Positions 12,201-24,110 of a DNA stretch of 64,000 nucleotides are shown piece after piece. The stretch is from contig JANTQA010000060.1 of assembly GCA_027625915.1 (NCBI GenBank), positions 3,038,001-3,102,000 on the forward strand, read 5' to 3'. The position numbers and the translations under genes were made by a program. The notes under the pieces were generated by a model. It saw only the letters and a program-made list of their open reading frames with translations. It was not told the origin of the DNA and did not search any database. How positions within the stretch are numbered: position 1 is the first letter of the stretch; each line of letters opens with the position of its first letter. The stretch is from Anaeramoeba flamelloides. Taxonomy: Eukaryota > Metamonada > Anaeramoebidae.

Positions 12201-15200
12201 TGTTCGTTATCATTTTGATCTTCAATTTTAGAATTAATTTTGTTTGGATAAATAAATGTTTCTTCATTTTGATCTGTTTTTTTTAATTTTTTTTTAAAAA
12301 AATTCTCTTTTTTGTTTTCCTTTTCATTTTCATTTTTAGTTGCATTTTTTGTTTTATTATCAATATTTTTCCCAATATTATTATTAAGTGTAATATTATT
12401 GGTTTCATTGTTTTGGATTTTTAAAGTGTTAAATTGATTATCTACTTGTTTTGTTTCTTTATTAAAATAATTATTCTCGTCATTTAAATTTTGATTAAAA
12501 TTATTATTATTAATAATGTTTTGATTATTGGTATAATCCTTCTTATGTTTATTTAATGTGTTGATATTATTATTAACATTATTATTATTATTATCTAAAT
12601 AATTACTATTAAAATCATTTTTATTATTATTATTATTATTATTTTCTTTGTCATTATTTAAAATTTGTTCAATATATTCAATAATGGAAGGGTATGATTG
12701 ATGTAAATTAGGAATTTGATAAATATGAGAACAATACTGTGGCCATTCAGTTAGTCTATCTAAAATTTGGTATAAGGACAAAATTCCAAATTTAAACATA
12801 TTGGTATTTTGTGCTTTTTGTAAAGATTCCAAAATTATTCTTAAAGAGATTCCTAAAGGAATTTGTTGAATAAAATTGTATTTAATTAAAATACCAAATA
12901 TTCTCGCCGTGATTTGTAATTCTTCTGGTGGGTATCGAGGAAAGGAATGGAATTCTTCTAATAGATTATTAACCATACAATCAAAGACTTGGTTTTCTTT
13001 AATATTTTCAGAATTTTTCAAAGAAAGAAATAATTGTGGCAATTCTGTAACTGGTATTTTTTTATTATAAATTTTTTGAAAATAATCATTAGCTTTTAAT
13101 TCAATATCCTGAGAAAAAATTTGATTTTCATATTTAAAAGAAACATTTTTTAATTGTGGGAAATAATTTAAATATTTTTGAAAATTTTGATTATTCTTTT
13201 CAATAAAAAATTCCTTTGATAACTTTGATGCCAATTCTGATAATTCCTGTGATTCTGTTGGAATTGATGATTCAAACGATTTAAATGATGATTCCAATGT
13301 CAAACAAAGATTTTTATTATTTAGAATTTTATTTAAAACTCTAAAAAATATTGTTATTGTTTGATGATCTGTAATTTGAAGATATTTATTTGTTTCAATT
13401 AAATTATTTTCTAAGAAATTAAAGCAATGTAATACAAAAATTTTATTAATTCTTGGCTTTTCAATATTTTTAATTTTCATTTGGATAACTAACTTTTCGT
13501 TTAGCCATTTTTCAAAATTTAAACTTTCATTTTTAGACGCAAGGCAAGCTAATTGGAAAATTAAATCATAATCTGGTGAAACATTTAAAAATTCCAATAA
13601 AAACTGTTGTGATTGAAGGAAATCTAGTATTTGTGGCAATGATGCTTTATCATTATGGTATTGTGAACTAATGATATTTAATAAAATATTTGGTGAAATG
13701 ATCCATAATTTCTTTAAAACTAAATTCGATTTGGGATTATTCCCAAAGTAGATCTGTACAATTTGTTGTAATAATTCTTGCTTTAAAAAATTCCAATTCG
13801 ATTCAATTTGTACTAGGCCAAACAAAATATATTCTGGTGAGTATCTGATTGCTTCCCTGAATATCTCTCTAATTAAGTCCATATGTTTTTCAGATAATTC
13901 TAATAATAATTCAATTAAATCTAAAGAAATCCAGGCATATTTTAAATTTTCTTTTTTATTTAGATCCTGGAGATTATTTATATTTTTATTCATATTTATT
14001 TGATTATACGTATTACTGGTGATGTTAGTGTTAATAATGTTAACGCTGTTTAAGTTGCTGTTTTTATTGTTATTTAATTCCTTTTCGATTAATTGTTGTT
14101 TTCTTTGACTGAAAGAAAAGTCAAATATATCTGAAGTTGATTTAATGGCTTGAGATAAAAAGGAAATATGTGCCTTCGCATTTTTCCATTTTGATAAAAC
14201 AAAATTTATTGGTATTTGTTTATTTGTTGCCTTTTGAATGATTTTGCATAATACAAAAAATGAAATTGAATTCAATAATTTAAACTCGGAATGATCTAAT
14301 GATAAAATTACTTTCCTCCAATTTAAAAGCGAGTACGTTTCTTGAATTACTTGGATAAAAATATCTAAATTCCATTTAATGTTTTCTATTTTAAAATCCC
14401 ATTTTCTCCTTTGGATCAGATAAGAAATATTTTTATCATTTTCAGATCTAATAAAATTATGATTATCTTCTCCACTTTTGTTGGACATTGCTAAAATTGA
14501 TAAACCAATTTCTTCGTTTGTTATTGGCGCTATCTGTTGAAGAATTTTTTTAAATCTTTCTTTAGTTGAAAAAATTTCATAGCCCAGATCAGAAATAACA
14601 ACAGATAATGTGCATGATTTATTGAATTCTGTATTAATCCATGAATTTCCTCCATCGATCATTTTCATTTCAAATTCATATTCACTTTTTTTTTTTTTTT
14701 TTTTTTTTTGTTTTTGTTTTTAATGTTTGTTTTTGATTTAGTTTTTTATAGTGACGAGAAATATAATATTTAAGTTATATATTTTGAATTAAAATTTTAC
14801 AATTTATAATATTAAAAGATATGTATGGATATAAACTATTTTCCAGTAAAAGAGATTCAGTTCTAATAGATGAAAAACATGTATTTAACGAGTTTTAATT
14901 GATATTAGATGAAAAAAAAAAATATAATTTGGTAATTTTTCAAAATTGAAATAATTTTTTTTTACGTTTTTTTTTCTTAATTTCAAAATTTTCATAATGG
15001 AAATTGAAGAAAGTGAAGTTGGATTTCAAATAATTTTTTTCTATTCACAAGGATATCCATGAAGACAAATTGTAGAGAACTTGAATCTTGATAGGGGAGA
15101 GGTCAGAGTCTGGATTAAAAATTGGGAAAATTAATGCCAAATTACAAACAAAAAAAAAGGTGGTTCAAAAATAAAAAAAAATAACTGAAGATTTAATTCA

Positions 15201-18200
15201 AATTGTTGAAGAAAAAACATTGTGAAAATAGAAAATCGACTTGTTTGGAATTGGGTTCATTTGTTAAAAACAATTATCAAGATGAAAGTTCTTCACCAAT
15301 TACTATTTTCCATATTATTAAAAAAAAATGGTTTTAATTATACGATACCAAAAATTTGACAATGTTTGAATGGAACTCAAATTGGTAAAAGATTGTTGTT
15401 TCCTTATGACCATCTTTCCTTGGAGACTTATTGGGCTTGTGTGATTTTTTCAGATGATTCCTGATTTTTTATCAATTCATGTAAAAATAAAAAATTGGAG
15501 AAAAAGAGGAGAGAGGGATGATTTGATTTTTTTTTGTTTTTTTTTTTTTTGTTTTTCTAATTTTTTTTGAATCAAAATAAAAATTCACAGACTCATGATT
15601 TATCAATAAACCCAATTACAACACAAAAATTTTGATTTGGGGAATTTCTGTTTTTTTTTTTTTCAATATCAATTAATCGTTCCTGAATCTTCAGTGAATT
15701 TAAAAATTTCTCTTGATAATTGCAGTAAGGAATCTAAAATAAAAATAATAAATTTATCTTTTTCTGGTGATGAGTATAATTGATATAAAAAAGTTTAATT
15801 ATGATTTATCGATGATTACAAAGGTAATACTGGATTTGATAATATTCAAAATATACTCTTCATGTAAACATAAGAAACGCATAAACCACATAAATTATTT
15901 GATGTAATTTTTTTTTAATTATCAAATATCATTTTTCTCACATTTTTCAACTAAATTGAGTTTATAATACTTCTAATGTCTGTAATTAAAAGATTCTTTT
16001 GACTATTTGAATTAGGAGTCACAAATTTAGTCACTTCAAAAGTCTCTCTTTAGTAGATTAAGAGCTCTTGAGCACTTAACCCTGACCAATAAAGCCAATT
16101 TTCTCCCATTCTTCATACCTTTTATTTATTTGTATCAATATTTGAAATAGAATTTTTTTCATTCAAAGGAGGACCAGTTTAATTGAAGAAATAAAACAAA
16201 TCCTATGAGTTTTATTTAATGTTCTTTTCAAAATAAATTTTCAATTTCATTTTTTCTAATTTTTAACTTTTTTTAAATAAGTTTTAAACATTTTTTTTTC
16301 TTTTTGACTTTTTTTTCTTTTTTATAAAATTTTTTTTTAAAATTTGAAAAAAAAATGTATGAAACTCCAAATTAGCATTCAGAAAAGTGAGGATTTGTAT
16401 TTTCTTTCAAATGAATACATTTACAATTAAAAAATATTATTGTCAACAATTTTAATTTTCAAAAGAAATCGAGAAATTTGCACTAAACATACCAAAAAAA
16501 AGGGATAAAAAAATTTTTTTAACAGTTTATTATTTTCGGAAATTTATAGTTTGTTCAAGAATTTCTTTTATAAATACCAAATATAATCGAAATTTTATTA
16601 TTTTTCTTATTTCTATACAGTCTTATTTTGGTTGATTCTTTGAAAAAAAAAAATTGAATTTTTGATGTTTGACCGGGGATCTTTGAGTGAAATGGAGTTT
16701 ACATCAAAATATTTGAAAGGACAAATCGAAGATATTTAGTAGATCATCTAATTTGAATTAAAAAAACAATTTGTTTCTTGATTGTGTTGTTGTTGTGGTT
16801 TAATACACTGTAAATGTATGTATATGTATATCTATTTTTAAAAATAATAATAATAAATAAACTTACCGATTTGAATTTGAAAACCAAACTGATTCTGCCA
16901 AAATGGGAGAAAAGGTCAAAGGGAGATCTATTTGTTCAGGAAATCTGCTATTTAATACTTCGACTATCATTTTTTGATATTTTATTAGATTAAATTCTTT
17001 AAAGATGTTATATAAAGTTTGTATTGCGCCTTCTGGTAAGAAATAAAACCCATCATCAATCGTTTCAATTTTTTCTCTATTCAAATAGTTTAAAGCTAAA
17101 TGATAATATAAGAAATTTTTGGGAATTACAATACAAAAAAAAATGTAAAAAAAAAAAATATTTTTTAGCGTTGATAAATAAAAAAAAATGTTTGTGTTTT
17201 ATTTTTGATTGACTTTTTTTTTCCAAAATCTAGGAAGATTGTATTTGATATTCAGAGAGATTTTTGGTTAAATTGGAAGATATATGATTGGGTTTTTTAA
17301 TTTATCCTAAAATGAACGAAAGGTATTGTATACTTTAAGTACAAATAGAAAAAAATAGTTTATTGTCGATAATATATTAGAATCTATTTAAATTTCTTTA
17401 TTTACCAATTTCTTTTAAATTTCTTCATATATTTTTCTGTGTATTCATTAATTTTTGATCTCAACTAAATTCCAAAAATTAGGACACAGTTTAAACAGTT
17501 GAAAGAATAACAATACTTCACTTTTTATTCAATTTATAAATAATTTTGATTTTACAAACTATTTCATTTTTTGTCTATTTGGTTTTGTTTTCATTTCCTT
17601 TTTTTCCAGTTACCTAATCTGTTTACTTAGATCTGGAATTTTTTTTGATGGTTGATAGAAGTTTAGTGTTGAGTTTGTTGAATTGAAAAATCACATACAA
17701 TTGGTTGATGGTATCTTATCATTTGATCGATCAACAATTGTTGGTGGAATTTTTAACAAATTTACCTAATAAAGTTTTGTTCTGCTCGTTTCATCATTTT
17801 GGACACACCAATTTTTAATTTTTCGTTTTATATTGTTTTCTTTTATTTGATGAAAATGGTTACTTATAAAAACATTAATAATGGATTACTTAAAGCATGT
17901 TTAATATTATGCTTTGGAAAAATACAATAAATTAAGTTTTTTTTTTTACCTATTTTTGATTTTGGATGTGTCCAAATTTTTTGAATGGAGTTTAGTTCTT
18001 TCTTTTTTGGTGATTTTTAAATCGATTAGAATTAAATAAATAAATTCACTTTGTTCATTTTTTCTTCTTTCCGAAGGTGGGTGGAGTATTAATTTTTCAT
18101 TATGTTCAAGTTTGAATATGTTTTAATTTGCTATTTGTTTAAATTTTTGTGTTCAACTTTGGAGAAAAAAAAGTGAAACAAAAAAAAAGCGAAACAGGAA

Positions 18201-19904
18201 AAAAATCTCAACACTCTTTAATTGTAAACATTAATAGAATCACAGAAACCTGAAAATGAAAAAGTTATTTACTTCAATTAAAAAAAGAAACAAATTAACT
18301 CCAAAGAATAATTCATTATATTGTTATACACAGAATCAATAAAAAAAATTTAGATCTACTTTATTTATTGAAATATGACAAGTTGTTTTGGAGATCTCAA
18401 AAATAGTCAATTTTTTAATCAAATTTTTTCCTAATAGATTAATTAAAGAAAAACTCCATACCATTCTTAAGAAGAGGGTATTAAAAAAACTGCTGCTCTG
18501 GTCTTTGTGCTCCATTTTCTCTTTAATCATTTAAATTTTTTCTTTTATTAATTGCTCTTACTTTTCATTTTCGTTTCAGTGATTCTATTAAAGGTTTGCA
18601 ATTAAAAATCGTGTTAAACTTTTTTTTCCTGTTTATATTTTTTTACACAACCGTAATCCTTAGCAAACCTAAACAAAACAGAACCTCAAATTTAGTAAAA
18701 CTAAATGATAAATTAAATTATGTTTCTTATTTTTTTTTCTTTCCATTTACTTGTAAGAAATGATCACCAAAAAAGATTTTTTTTTTTTTTTTTATTAATT
18801 AGGAAATTTGATTGAACAAAATTACATCCTATTGACCGTAAGAGTTTTTTTTAATTTTTGTTTTGATTAGAAAATCAATAGATTTTCGAAACAAAAAGTA
18901 AAAAAAATCGCCTTTAGCTTTTCTTGAGTTTTCTATTTATTTGGAAAATCAATCGATTTTCGTTAGGTTTTTTTGAGTTTTCTATTTTATTTGTGAAGTG
19001 TTCTAGGTTTTTTTGAGGTTTTCTATTTATTTGGAAATAAACCGGAATTCAATAGATTTTTCACAAATAAATAGAAAACCTCAAAAAAACCTAGAACACT
19101 TAACAAATAAAACAGAAAACCTCAAGAAAAGCCAGGCACTCTATGGCACTCTACGGTCACTCGATGGTACTTCCTGAAACCCTCTAAATTTACTTCGAGT
19201 TTTTTATCCAAACTATAATCGTATGGCAAGATTATAACTCTTCAAAAAGATTGTTTTTTTTCAAAATTCCAAAAACAAAAAGGATCTTTAAAAAAAATAA
19301 TTCCAAAAAAGAGATCGGTACCTTGTTGTTGAATTTTCTTGTTGTTTGATTTTATCAAGCTTGTTGCAATTATTATTTCCTGTGTTTTTGATAAATTTAA
19401 AGCCTTTGACATTAAATGGAGAAAATTCTTTGGTAAGGCTTGAATTGGTCCGATAGTGGTAACTAAGATATTAACAAAGTTTGGTTTTTCTACAAGAAAT
19501 ACGAGCTCTTCTTTTAATAGTTCCCGACAAGAAGTTTCATTATCAGAAAGATTTGAAATTGACATAAAATTAATATTTGTGAAAAGGCATTTGATTAAAT
19601 AAACATAAATGTCATTTCCATATTTTCCAATCAGCTTTACATTTATTTGAGGTTGTGTTCAAATAGCATAGAAAAAAAAAAAAAAAAAATTATAATCATA
19701 AGGAAAATAAAAACTAAAAAAGATCGTTTTGATCTTTTTTTTTTTGTTTGTCGGAAAAAAAACAAAAAAAAAGAAAAAATAATTATAATCAAAAAGGAAT
19801 ACTTGTTTAATTTCCAAAAGGTGCTTGTCAAAATTTTTTGTTGATAGTGTTGAAACAAAAAAGTCAATTTGCGAACTTAAGAGAATCGAAAAATTTGAAA
19901 GCAT
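7292..19904 (-). CDS. NOT1: CCR4-NOT complex scaffold subunit 1 (NOT1), four exons
   Basis: NOT1 is the platform of the CCR4-NOT deadenylase in the cytoplasm. I model exons 19803-19904, 19322-19634, 16867-17095 and 7292-14684. Their lengths (102+313+229+7393) give exactly 2679 codons, a 2678-aa protein; human CNOT1 is 2376. The N-terminal exons match CNOT1 in order: SSQIDFFVSTL, then LIGKYGNDIYVYLIKCLF, then FLVEKPNF and ALNLSKTQEII. The MIF4G domain that docks CAF1/CCR4 is at about 1090-1300 (KNLGFWLGKITHSKN). The CAF40-binding domain is at about 1425-1560 (PVIKRSVMIACQTTKELI). The C-terminal NOT1 superfamily domain that binds NOT2/NOT3 is at about 2355-2660 (ATLRFLLVLLHDFPEFL, LRYPNSHTYLC, KPHPWGCLV). 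Poly-Asn tracts near 900 and 1400 and polyQ near 2000 fall between domains and explain the extra length. The largest exon is 7.4 kb and uninterrupted. Identification is secure. Confidence 0.95.
14685..16866 (-). other. 2.2-kb NOT1 intron 3 with a transposon relic
   Basis: The donor is CAAATCG|GTAAGT at 16867/16866. The acceptor is AG at 14686/14685 after a long A-run (transcript strand). The split codon is CG|T, and the reading frame is conserved. The intron contains the Tc1/mariner relic at about 14998-15530; the rest is AT-rich with no recognised gene. Confidence 0.8.
14998..15530 (+). mobile_element. Degenerate Tc1/mariner-type transposase relic
   Basis: Plus-strand frames contain an N-terminal helix-turn-helix, RQIVENLNLDRGEVRVWIKN. 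A second HTH-like block follows in a shifted frame (CLELGSFVKNNYQDESSS). Then comes the stretch leading to the first catalytic Asp, YWACVIFSDDS, in the position of the family's VLFSDES motif. Several stops and at least two frame changes interrupt it, and everything after the first catalytic Asp is missing. It was inserted in a NOT1 intron on the strand opposite to NOT1. I could not define terminal repeats. Confidence 0.65.
17480..18000 (+). repeat. Dispersed repeat family A, diverged copy 2
   Basis: It aligns in order with 1790-2290 and 39660-40160. Landmarks are CACAGTTTAAACAGT, TTGGTTGATGGTATCTTATC (GATGGTATCTAACC in the 39.9-kb copy) and the following ATCAACAATTG-type block. It is clearly older than the other two copies. 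Confidence 0.55.
18153..18654. mobile_element. Non-autonomous TIR element, family GTTGTGG, copy 1 (diverged)
   Basis: The terminal arms carry GTGAAAC-A-GAAAAAA and CACGATTTTTAATTGCAAAC in inverted orientation over ~100 bp. The same arms occur at 43187-43626. It lies inside NOT1 intron 2. The short minus-strand frame inside is not a gene. Confidence 0.6.
18840..19140. repeat. Palindromic repeat array (AAACCTAGAACACTT type)
   Basis: Multiple short inverted units recur: GAAAATCAATCGATTTTCG, TTTTGAGTTTTCTATTTATTT, and the reverse-complement series AATAGAAAACCTCAAAAAAA / CCTAGAACACTTAACAAATA. A similar array lies at 41330-41665, and single units lie at 27060-27130 and 38720-38800. The end motif GGCACTCTATGGCACTCTAC follows at about 19137. 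Confidence 0.6.
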
Positions 19905-20641
19905 AAGAAGTTTAAAAGGATGAAAAAAAAAAATAAAAAATATTTTGAAAAGTTATTTGTAAAGTATAAGATTTTAAATTTGTCCTTTCTTTCTTTTAAA
20001 CTGGAATCCAATTTATTTTTGATATAGAATAAGTGAACTTTCTATTGGTTTAAAATCCAATATTTGATTAAAACAAATCATTCATTCCAATCTTTTTGAT
20101 TTTTCCTCTTCCAGAAAATGTTTTTTTTTACTAAAAAGAAGCCAAAAACTCGAAAATGTCTTTTACACAATAACAGTAGTACTGATTGAAAAGAGCTCTC
20201 AAAAAGTTATCAAAACAGAAAAACCTTTAATGTAAAAAAAGATACTCTCACTCTTAAAACTTGATTAAACAAAAAGAAATGTGAGAGTGTTTCTCACTTA
20301 AGCATAATTGTATTAATTCAAACAAAAAGAAAAAATATAATTTTTGAAAATATCGTTAAAAACTGGGATCTTAACCTCTAATATCCCAGTTTTCTTTTTT
20401 CCCAAACAAAACTGGTGATTTTTCTTCATATTGTTTCTTTTAGAATTCTTTCAAATATCTTTGAGAGAAAAAAATAGAGAATAAAAAAGAGTAAAAATAT
20501 ATTTTCTCTCAAAATTAAAATACAGTCTCATAATTTTACAAATCTTACAAACAACCTTTTCAACATCACATTCTTTTCATTTTTTTTTCTTTTTTTACTA
20601 AAATTCATTGTTAAAACAAAGAAATCTTTTTTTTTTACAAA
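19905..20641. promoter_or_regulatory. Divergent promoter region between NOT1 and the 20.6-kb gene
   Basis: The two start codons are 737 bp apart and face away from each other, so both promoters must lie here unless upstream exons exist. There is a long T-run just before the plus-strand ATG (20629-20637), as at several other starts in the window. No specific binding site could be named. Confidence 0.5.
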
Positions 20642-22584
20642 ATGTCGAAAGGAGCAGAAGAATTTCTCAAGTCTCTTAATTTACCAACACGAAAACCAAG
20701 AGTTTCAAGGGTCTCACGTTTAAGACAAAATCGAAGGGCAACAAAAGAAACGAAGAATGAAAATGAAAAAGAAGAGTCTGTAAAAAGCACTCTAGGCGAA
20801 CATTCCAAAACACGAAGTAGAGAAGACAAAACGAACATACTTCTTAAAAGAACTTTGGACAAACTTTCTTCAACACGGGGCGGAAACAAAAACCTTCAAT
20901 CTGATCTTCGAAGATTTGCAAGTCGTATTGGGGAAGATCTACCTTCAAACGAACAAGAAAAAGAGACGAGTCAAAACACTACAAATACGAATACAAACAC
21001 AACAACAGATACAAACAAAAAAGAAACGAATGATCTTGGTCAGAAACCTAAACGCAAAAATACAAAAGACAAAAAGATAGACAATATTCTAAAATTTATT
21101 GAGTTAAGTCGAAAGAACCAAGATTCAAAAAATATAAACACAAACACAAACACAGACACAACAACAACAACAACAACAAAAAATTTAAACATAAACACAA
21201 ACACAACAACAACTAACACAAAACCAAAAGAATTAAACACCACAAGTAACCAAAAGAATTTACCAAATACGACTTCCGTTGACTCAAATTCTGATACAAC
21301 AAACAAAACAATTACAAACAATAATTTGGAAAATAAAAAAAAAATTAATCAAATGACAAACAAAAATGAAAAAATCATTAACACTCCAAAAATGGAACCA
21401 AAAAACGACAACAACACAACCAAAATAGAACCAACAAAAACAACAGACAAAACAGAAAAAAACGAACAAGCAGACAAAACAGAAAAAATAGAGAAAAAAG
21501 AAATAGAAACTACAGCCCAAACAAAACCAAAAATACTAGACAAACAACAAAAAAGCATGGACACAAGGAAAACGGCCGACAAAAAAAGCAACCAAATTAA
21601 TCAAATGAGAAATAATAATTCAAGAGTCAAACCAAAAAGCAACCTAACAGAAAATGTAAAAAAACAAAATTACATAAGGAAACAAAAAACAGAAATTCCA
21701 CAAAAAATTAAGAAAGAAAAACAAATAATAATCATTAAGGGTTTTAAAATACAAAGCGGACCCAACTCTTGCCCATTTCTGCCATTCACTGGCAAAGAAT
21801 TTGTTTCGCCCTCTTTTAAAGGGAGCATCATTAGTAAAATATCGTCCCTAAAGCAGAACATTCAATTTACAAAAGATTTATATGAAAATGAAAACAAAGG
21901 AGAATATCCAAAGAGTTATTCTTTCGAGAAACGATTTAGGAATATCAGAAAACCACTGGACAACCGAAAAAAAGTCATTAACAATTTAAATACAAATCGG
22001 ATACGCATCGAAAGCATTAAACAAGACGATAGCAATGACCACAATTACCCAAATAAACCCCAAAGGGACCATTCCCAGCAGTTGATACCAACAGATAAGT
22101 CGATACATGTTCTTCCTTTACAAAAATCTTTCTCTTCGCCAAATAATTTAATAAACAACGGTATTCAAAACGAAAAAACAAGCCCTTCAAAAGGCACGCA
22201 GCAAATCCCTATCAAAAATAAAAAATTACAAGAAATGCTTGGCATATCAATCAACGATAAAACACAAAAAATCCTACTGGCGAGAAAAAAACAAAAGGCA
22301 GAAGAAGAAAGGATACTCAAAGAAATTGAACAGAAGAAAATCGAAGAAGAAAAACAAAGAGAAATCGAAGAAGAAGAAAAAGAAAAGGAAAGGAAGAGGA
22401 AACTTGAAAAAGAAAGCGAAATTAAACAAGAGGATTGGATTGCTTATGTTTTTAAAAAAAACCCATCAATTTTAGAACTTAGAGAAAGAATCGTTCCCCT
22501 TACCCAAGAAAAAAGGTTTGTATTTATTAATAATATTCTTTCTTTCTTTTTTTTCTTTCTTATCAACTATTTTCCAGTCAATGA
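20642..22584 (+). CDS. Lys/Thr/Asn-rich protein with C-terminal coiled coil, unknown function
   Basis: I do not recognise this gene. The open frame runs from 20642; if unspliced it ends at 22600 (652 aa). A 62-bp candidate intron (GTTTGT at 22516 to TTTTCCAG at 22577) has a strong pyrimidine tract, and splicing it would end the protein after ~627 codons. The N-terminal ~110 residues are basic, with KPRVSRVSRLRQNRR. Residues ~110-350 are low-complexity Asn/Thr/Lys/Glu. A more ordered block at ~360-460 includes CPFLPFTGKEFVSPSFKGS and may be a short conserved motif. Residues ~540-600 form an E/K/R-rich coiled coil, then DWIAYVFKKNPSILELRERI. The strong A bias of the coding strand is typical of disordered Asn/Lys proteins. 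A cytoskeletal or nuclear role would be a guess. Confidence 0.7.
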
Positions 22585-22799
22585 GGCACAGTTGCAATGA
22601 ATGGATTACGTATAATTTTAAGATTTGAATGCAGAACAAAAGAAGAAGAAATTAACTTTAGGAATATTTCAAAATTGAAATCATTTTTTCACATTTTAGT
22701 TTTTACTTTTTGCTCTTTTGTGTTGCTTTTTTTCTTTTTCTCATAGCTTTTTCATTGACAATTGTTTTAGAAAAAAAAAAAATTATTAAAAGATCGATA

Positions 22800-23586
22800 G
22801 TCACAAGGTAAAAATGTGTTATTCAATGTTATTGATAAAGTGAAACTGATTCTAGAAAAATGAATATTAATTTCTATTGGAATTTTAATTTGCACTTCGA
22901 TTGGAGATCAAAATGAACCCTATTTGTTTTTTTCAATGTGATCACAAAAGGATTTTAATGTTTAAGAAAATAAATAGATTTATTAGTTTTGCTTCATACG
23001 AATATCAACTATTCTTTTGTGTGTATTATTCTACTTATTCCTTATTTAATCTTCAAAGGTCATTTCTCAAAAAATAATTGATATTTTTTTTTTTTTTTTT
23101 TTATTGTTGAGCAGAGGTGATTCAACAAAATTACCTCCTATTTGCCTGAAACTCTAAAATTGTATTTAGGGTTTTTTTATCCTAACTATAATGTAAGCAG
23201 GATTACAGCTCAAAGGATATCTTTTCTTTAAAAAATGAAAAGAATAAATTATTTCGGAAAAAAGACAAGAAAAAGAGAAAGAAAAGCAAGAAATGAAAGA
23301 GAGTCAAAAAATAATAGAAAAAAAGAAAAAACTTTCAGTGAAAAGTTTTTTTTGTGCCCCTAAGTGTTGAATGGGCTGGTGGTTGTTTCCTTTTATGTCG
23401 TTTTTTTTTGGATCGCCACCATAGGTTGTTTTAATAAAGAGTTCTAAATATTTGAACAACTATAGATCAAATGAAAAAGGCTGTTTATTAAATTTTGATT
23501 TAGAACTTTATTGATGGGTTGAATCTAAAAAGCTCTGGTTTTTAAGAATAAGATTTGGTTTTCGAAATTTTCTTTTCGGTTGCTTT

Positions 23587-23619
<33 letters not shown>

Positions 23620-24110
23620 TTTTTTTTTTTATTTTTTTTTTGTAAGTTTCCCAAATCTTGTTTTCGCAAAATCCCAGTACAAGATACCGACTCGACAGCA
23701 AAAACCCAGTCAAAGTAACGACTCGACAGATAGTACGGAAAGTTCAATTCGGTTCACTTTGGTTGGTTTCAGATCGCATTCGTTGGATTCAGTTCAGTTG
23801 CATAAGCCCTCGTCGAAGATCTGATCATGAACAAGTTTGGTTGGGTTAGTCATGATCAGGTCAACCAATTCTTATAATGATTTTTTATACTTTTTACCTT
23901 TCCCAAACACCTAAAAAAACAAAAAGAGAAGGAACATAGAGCCCAATCAACTTAAGAAGGGAAATTTGGAAAAGGTAAAAAGTATAAAAAATCAAAATAA
24001 TTGATATTTGAAAAAAAAAAATTTTTTTTTGGCACTCCTTTTTCAGAAACAAAGTTTATTTATCAGACGAAATACAATTTTTTCAAAAAATGAATAATTA
24101 GTTTATAGTA
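22800..24110 (+). repeat. Dispersed repeat family C, interrupted copy
   Basis: The outer parts 22800-23086 and 24010-24110 together align with the continuous copy at 40215-40620. Landmarks are AATTTCTATTGGAATT, GATTGGAGATCAA and AATTGATATTTGAAAAAAAA. The interruption is the insertion at 23087-23993. Confidence 0.65.
23087..23993 (-). mobile_element. Retroposon-like insertion (~907 bp) with 16-bp target duplication
   Basis: The insertion is flanked by the exact direct repeat AAAATAATTGATATTT at 23071-23086 and 23994-24009. On the minus strand it ends in poly(A) (T-run about 23087-23101) directly before the duplication. These are hallmarks of target-primed reverse transcription by LINE machinery. 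Related but 5'- or internally differing sequence occurs at about 29700-30200 and, in part, at 19150-19260 and 26925-27015 (shared TTATAATC...GGATAAAAAA...ACAATTTTAGAG region). A ~28-bp inverted pair (23882-23911 and 23967-23993) lies at its 5' end. The short Phe-rich frames inside are T-run artefacts. It looks like a SINE-like or 5'-truncated element; no tRNA-like head was seen. Confidence 0.7.

Larger units (their letters stand above)
17096..19321 (-). other. 2.2-kb NOT1 intron 2 built largely of repeats
   Basis: The donor is CAACAAG|GTACCG and the acceptor is ATTTAG|CTTTAAAC, with a phase-1 join that reads on into sequence aligning with CNOT1. It contains family A copy 2 (17480-18000), a TIR element (18153-18654) and a palindromic array (18840-19140), so almost all of it is repeat-derived. 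Confidence 0.75.

Noticed and set aside
18336-18530. Minus-strand 64-codon frame inside NOT1 intron 2, considered as an extra exon
   Set aside because: NOT1 exons 2 and 3 join directly in phase and align with CNOT1 without a gap. The frame lies in a TIR element.
23555-23849. Two plus-strand frames of 63-89 codons with less AT-rich sequence
   Set aside because: They start in T-runs and lie wholly inside the retroposon-like insertion, with no motif recognised.
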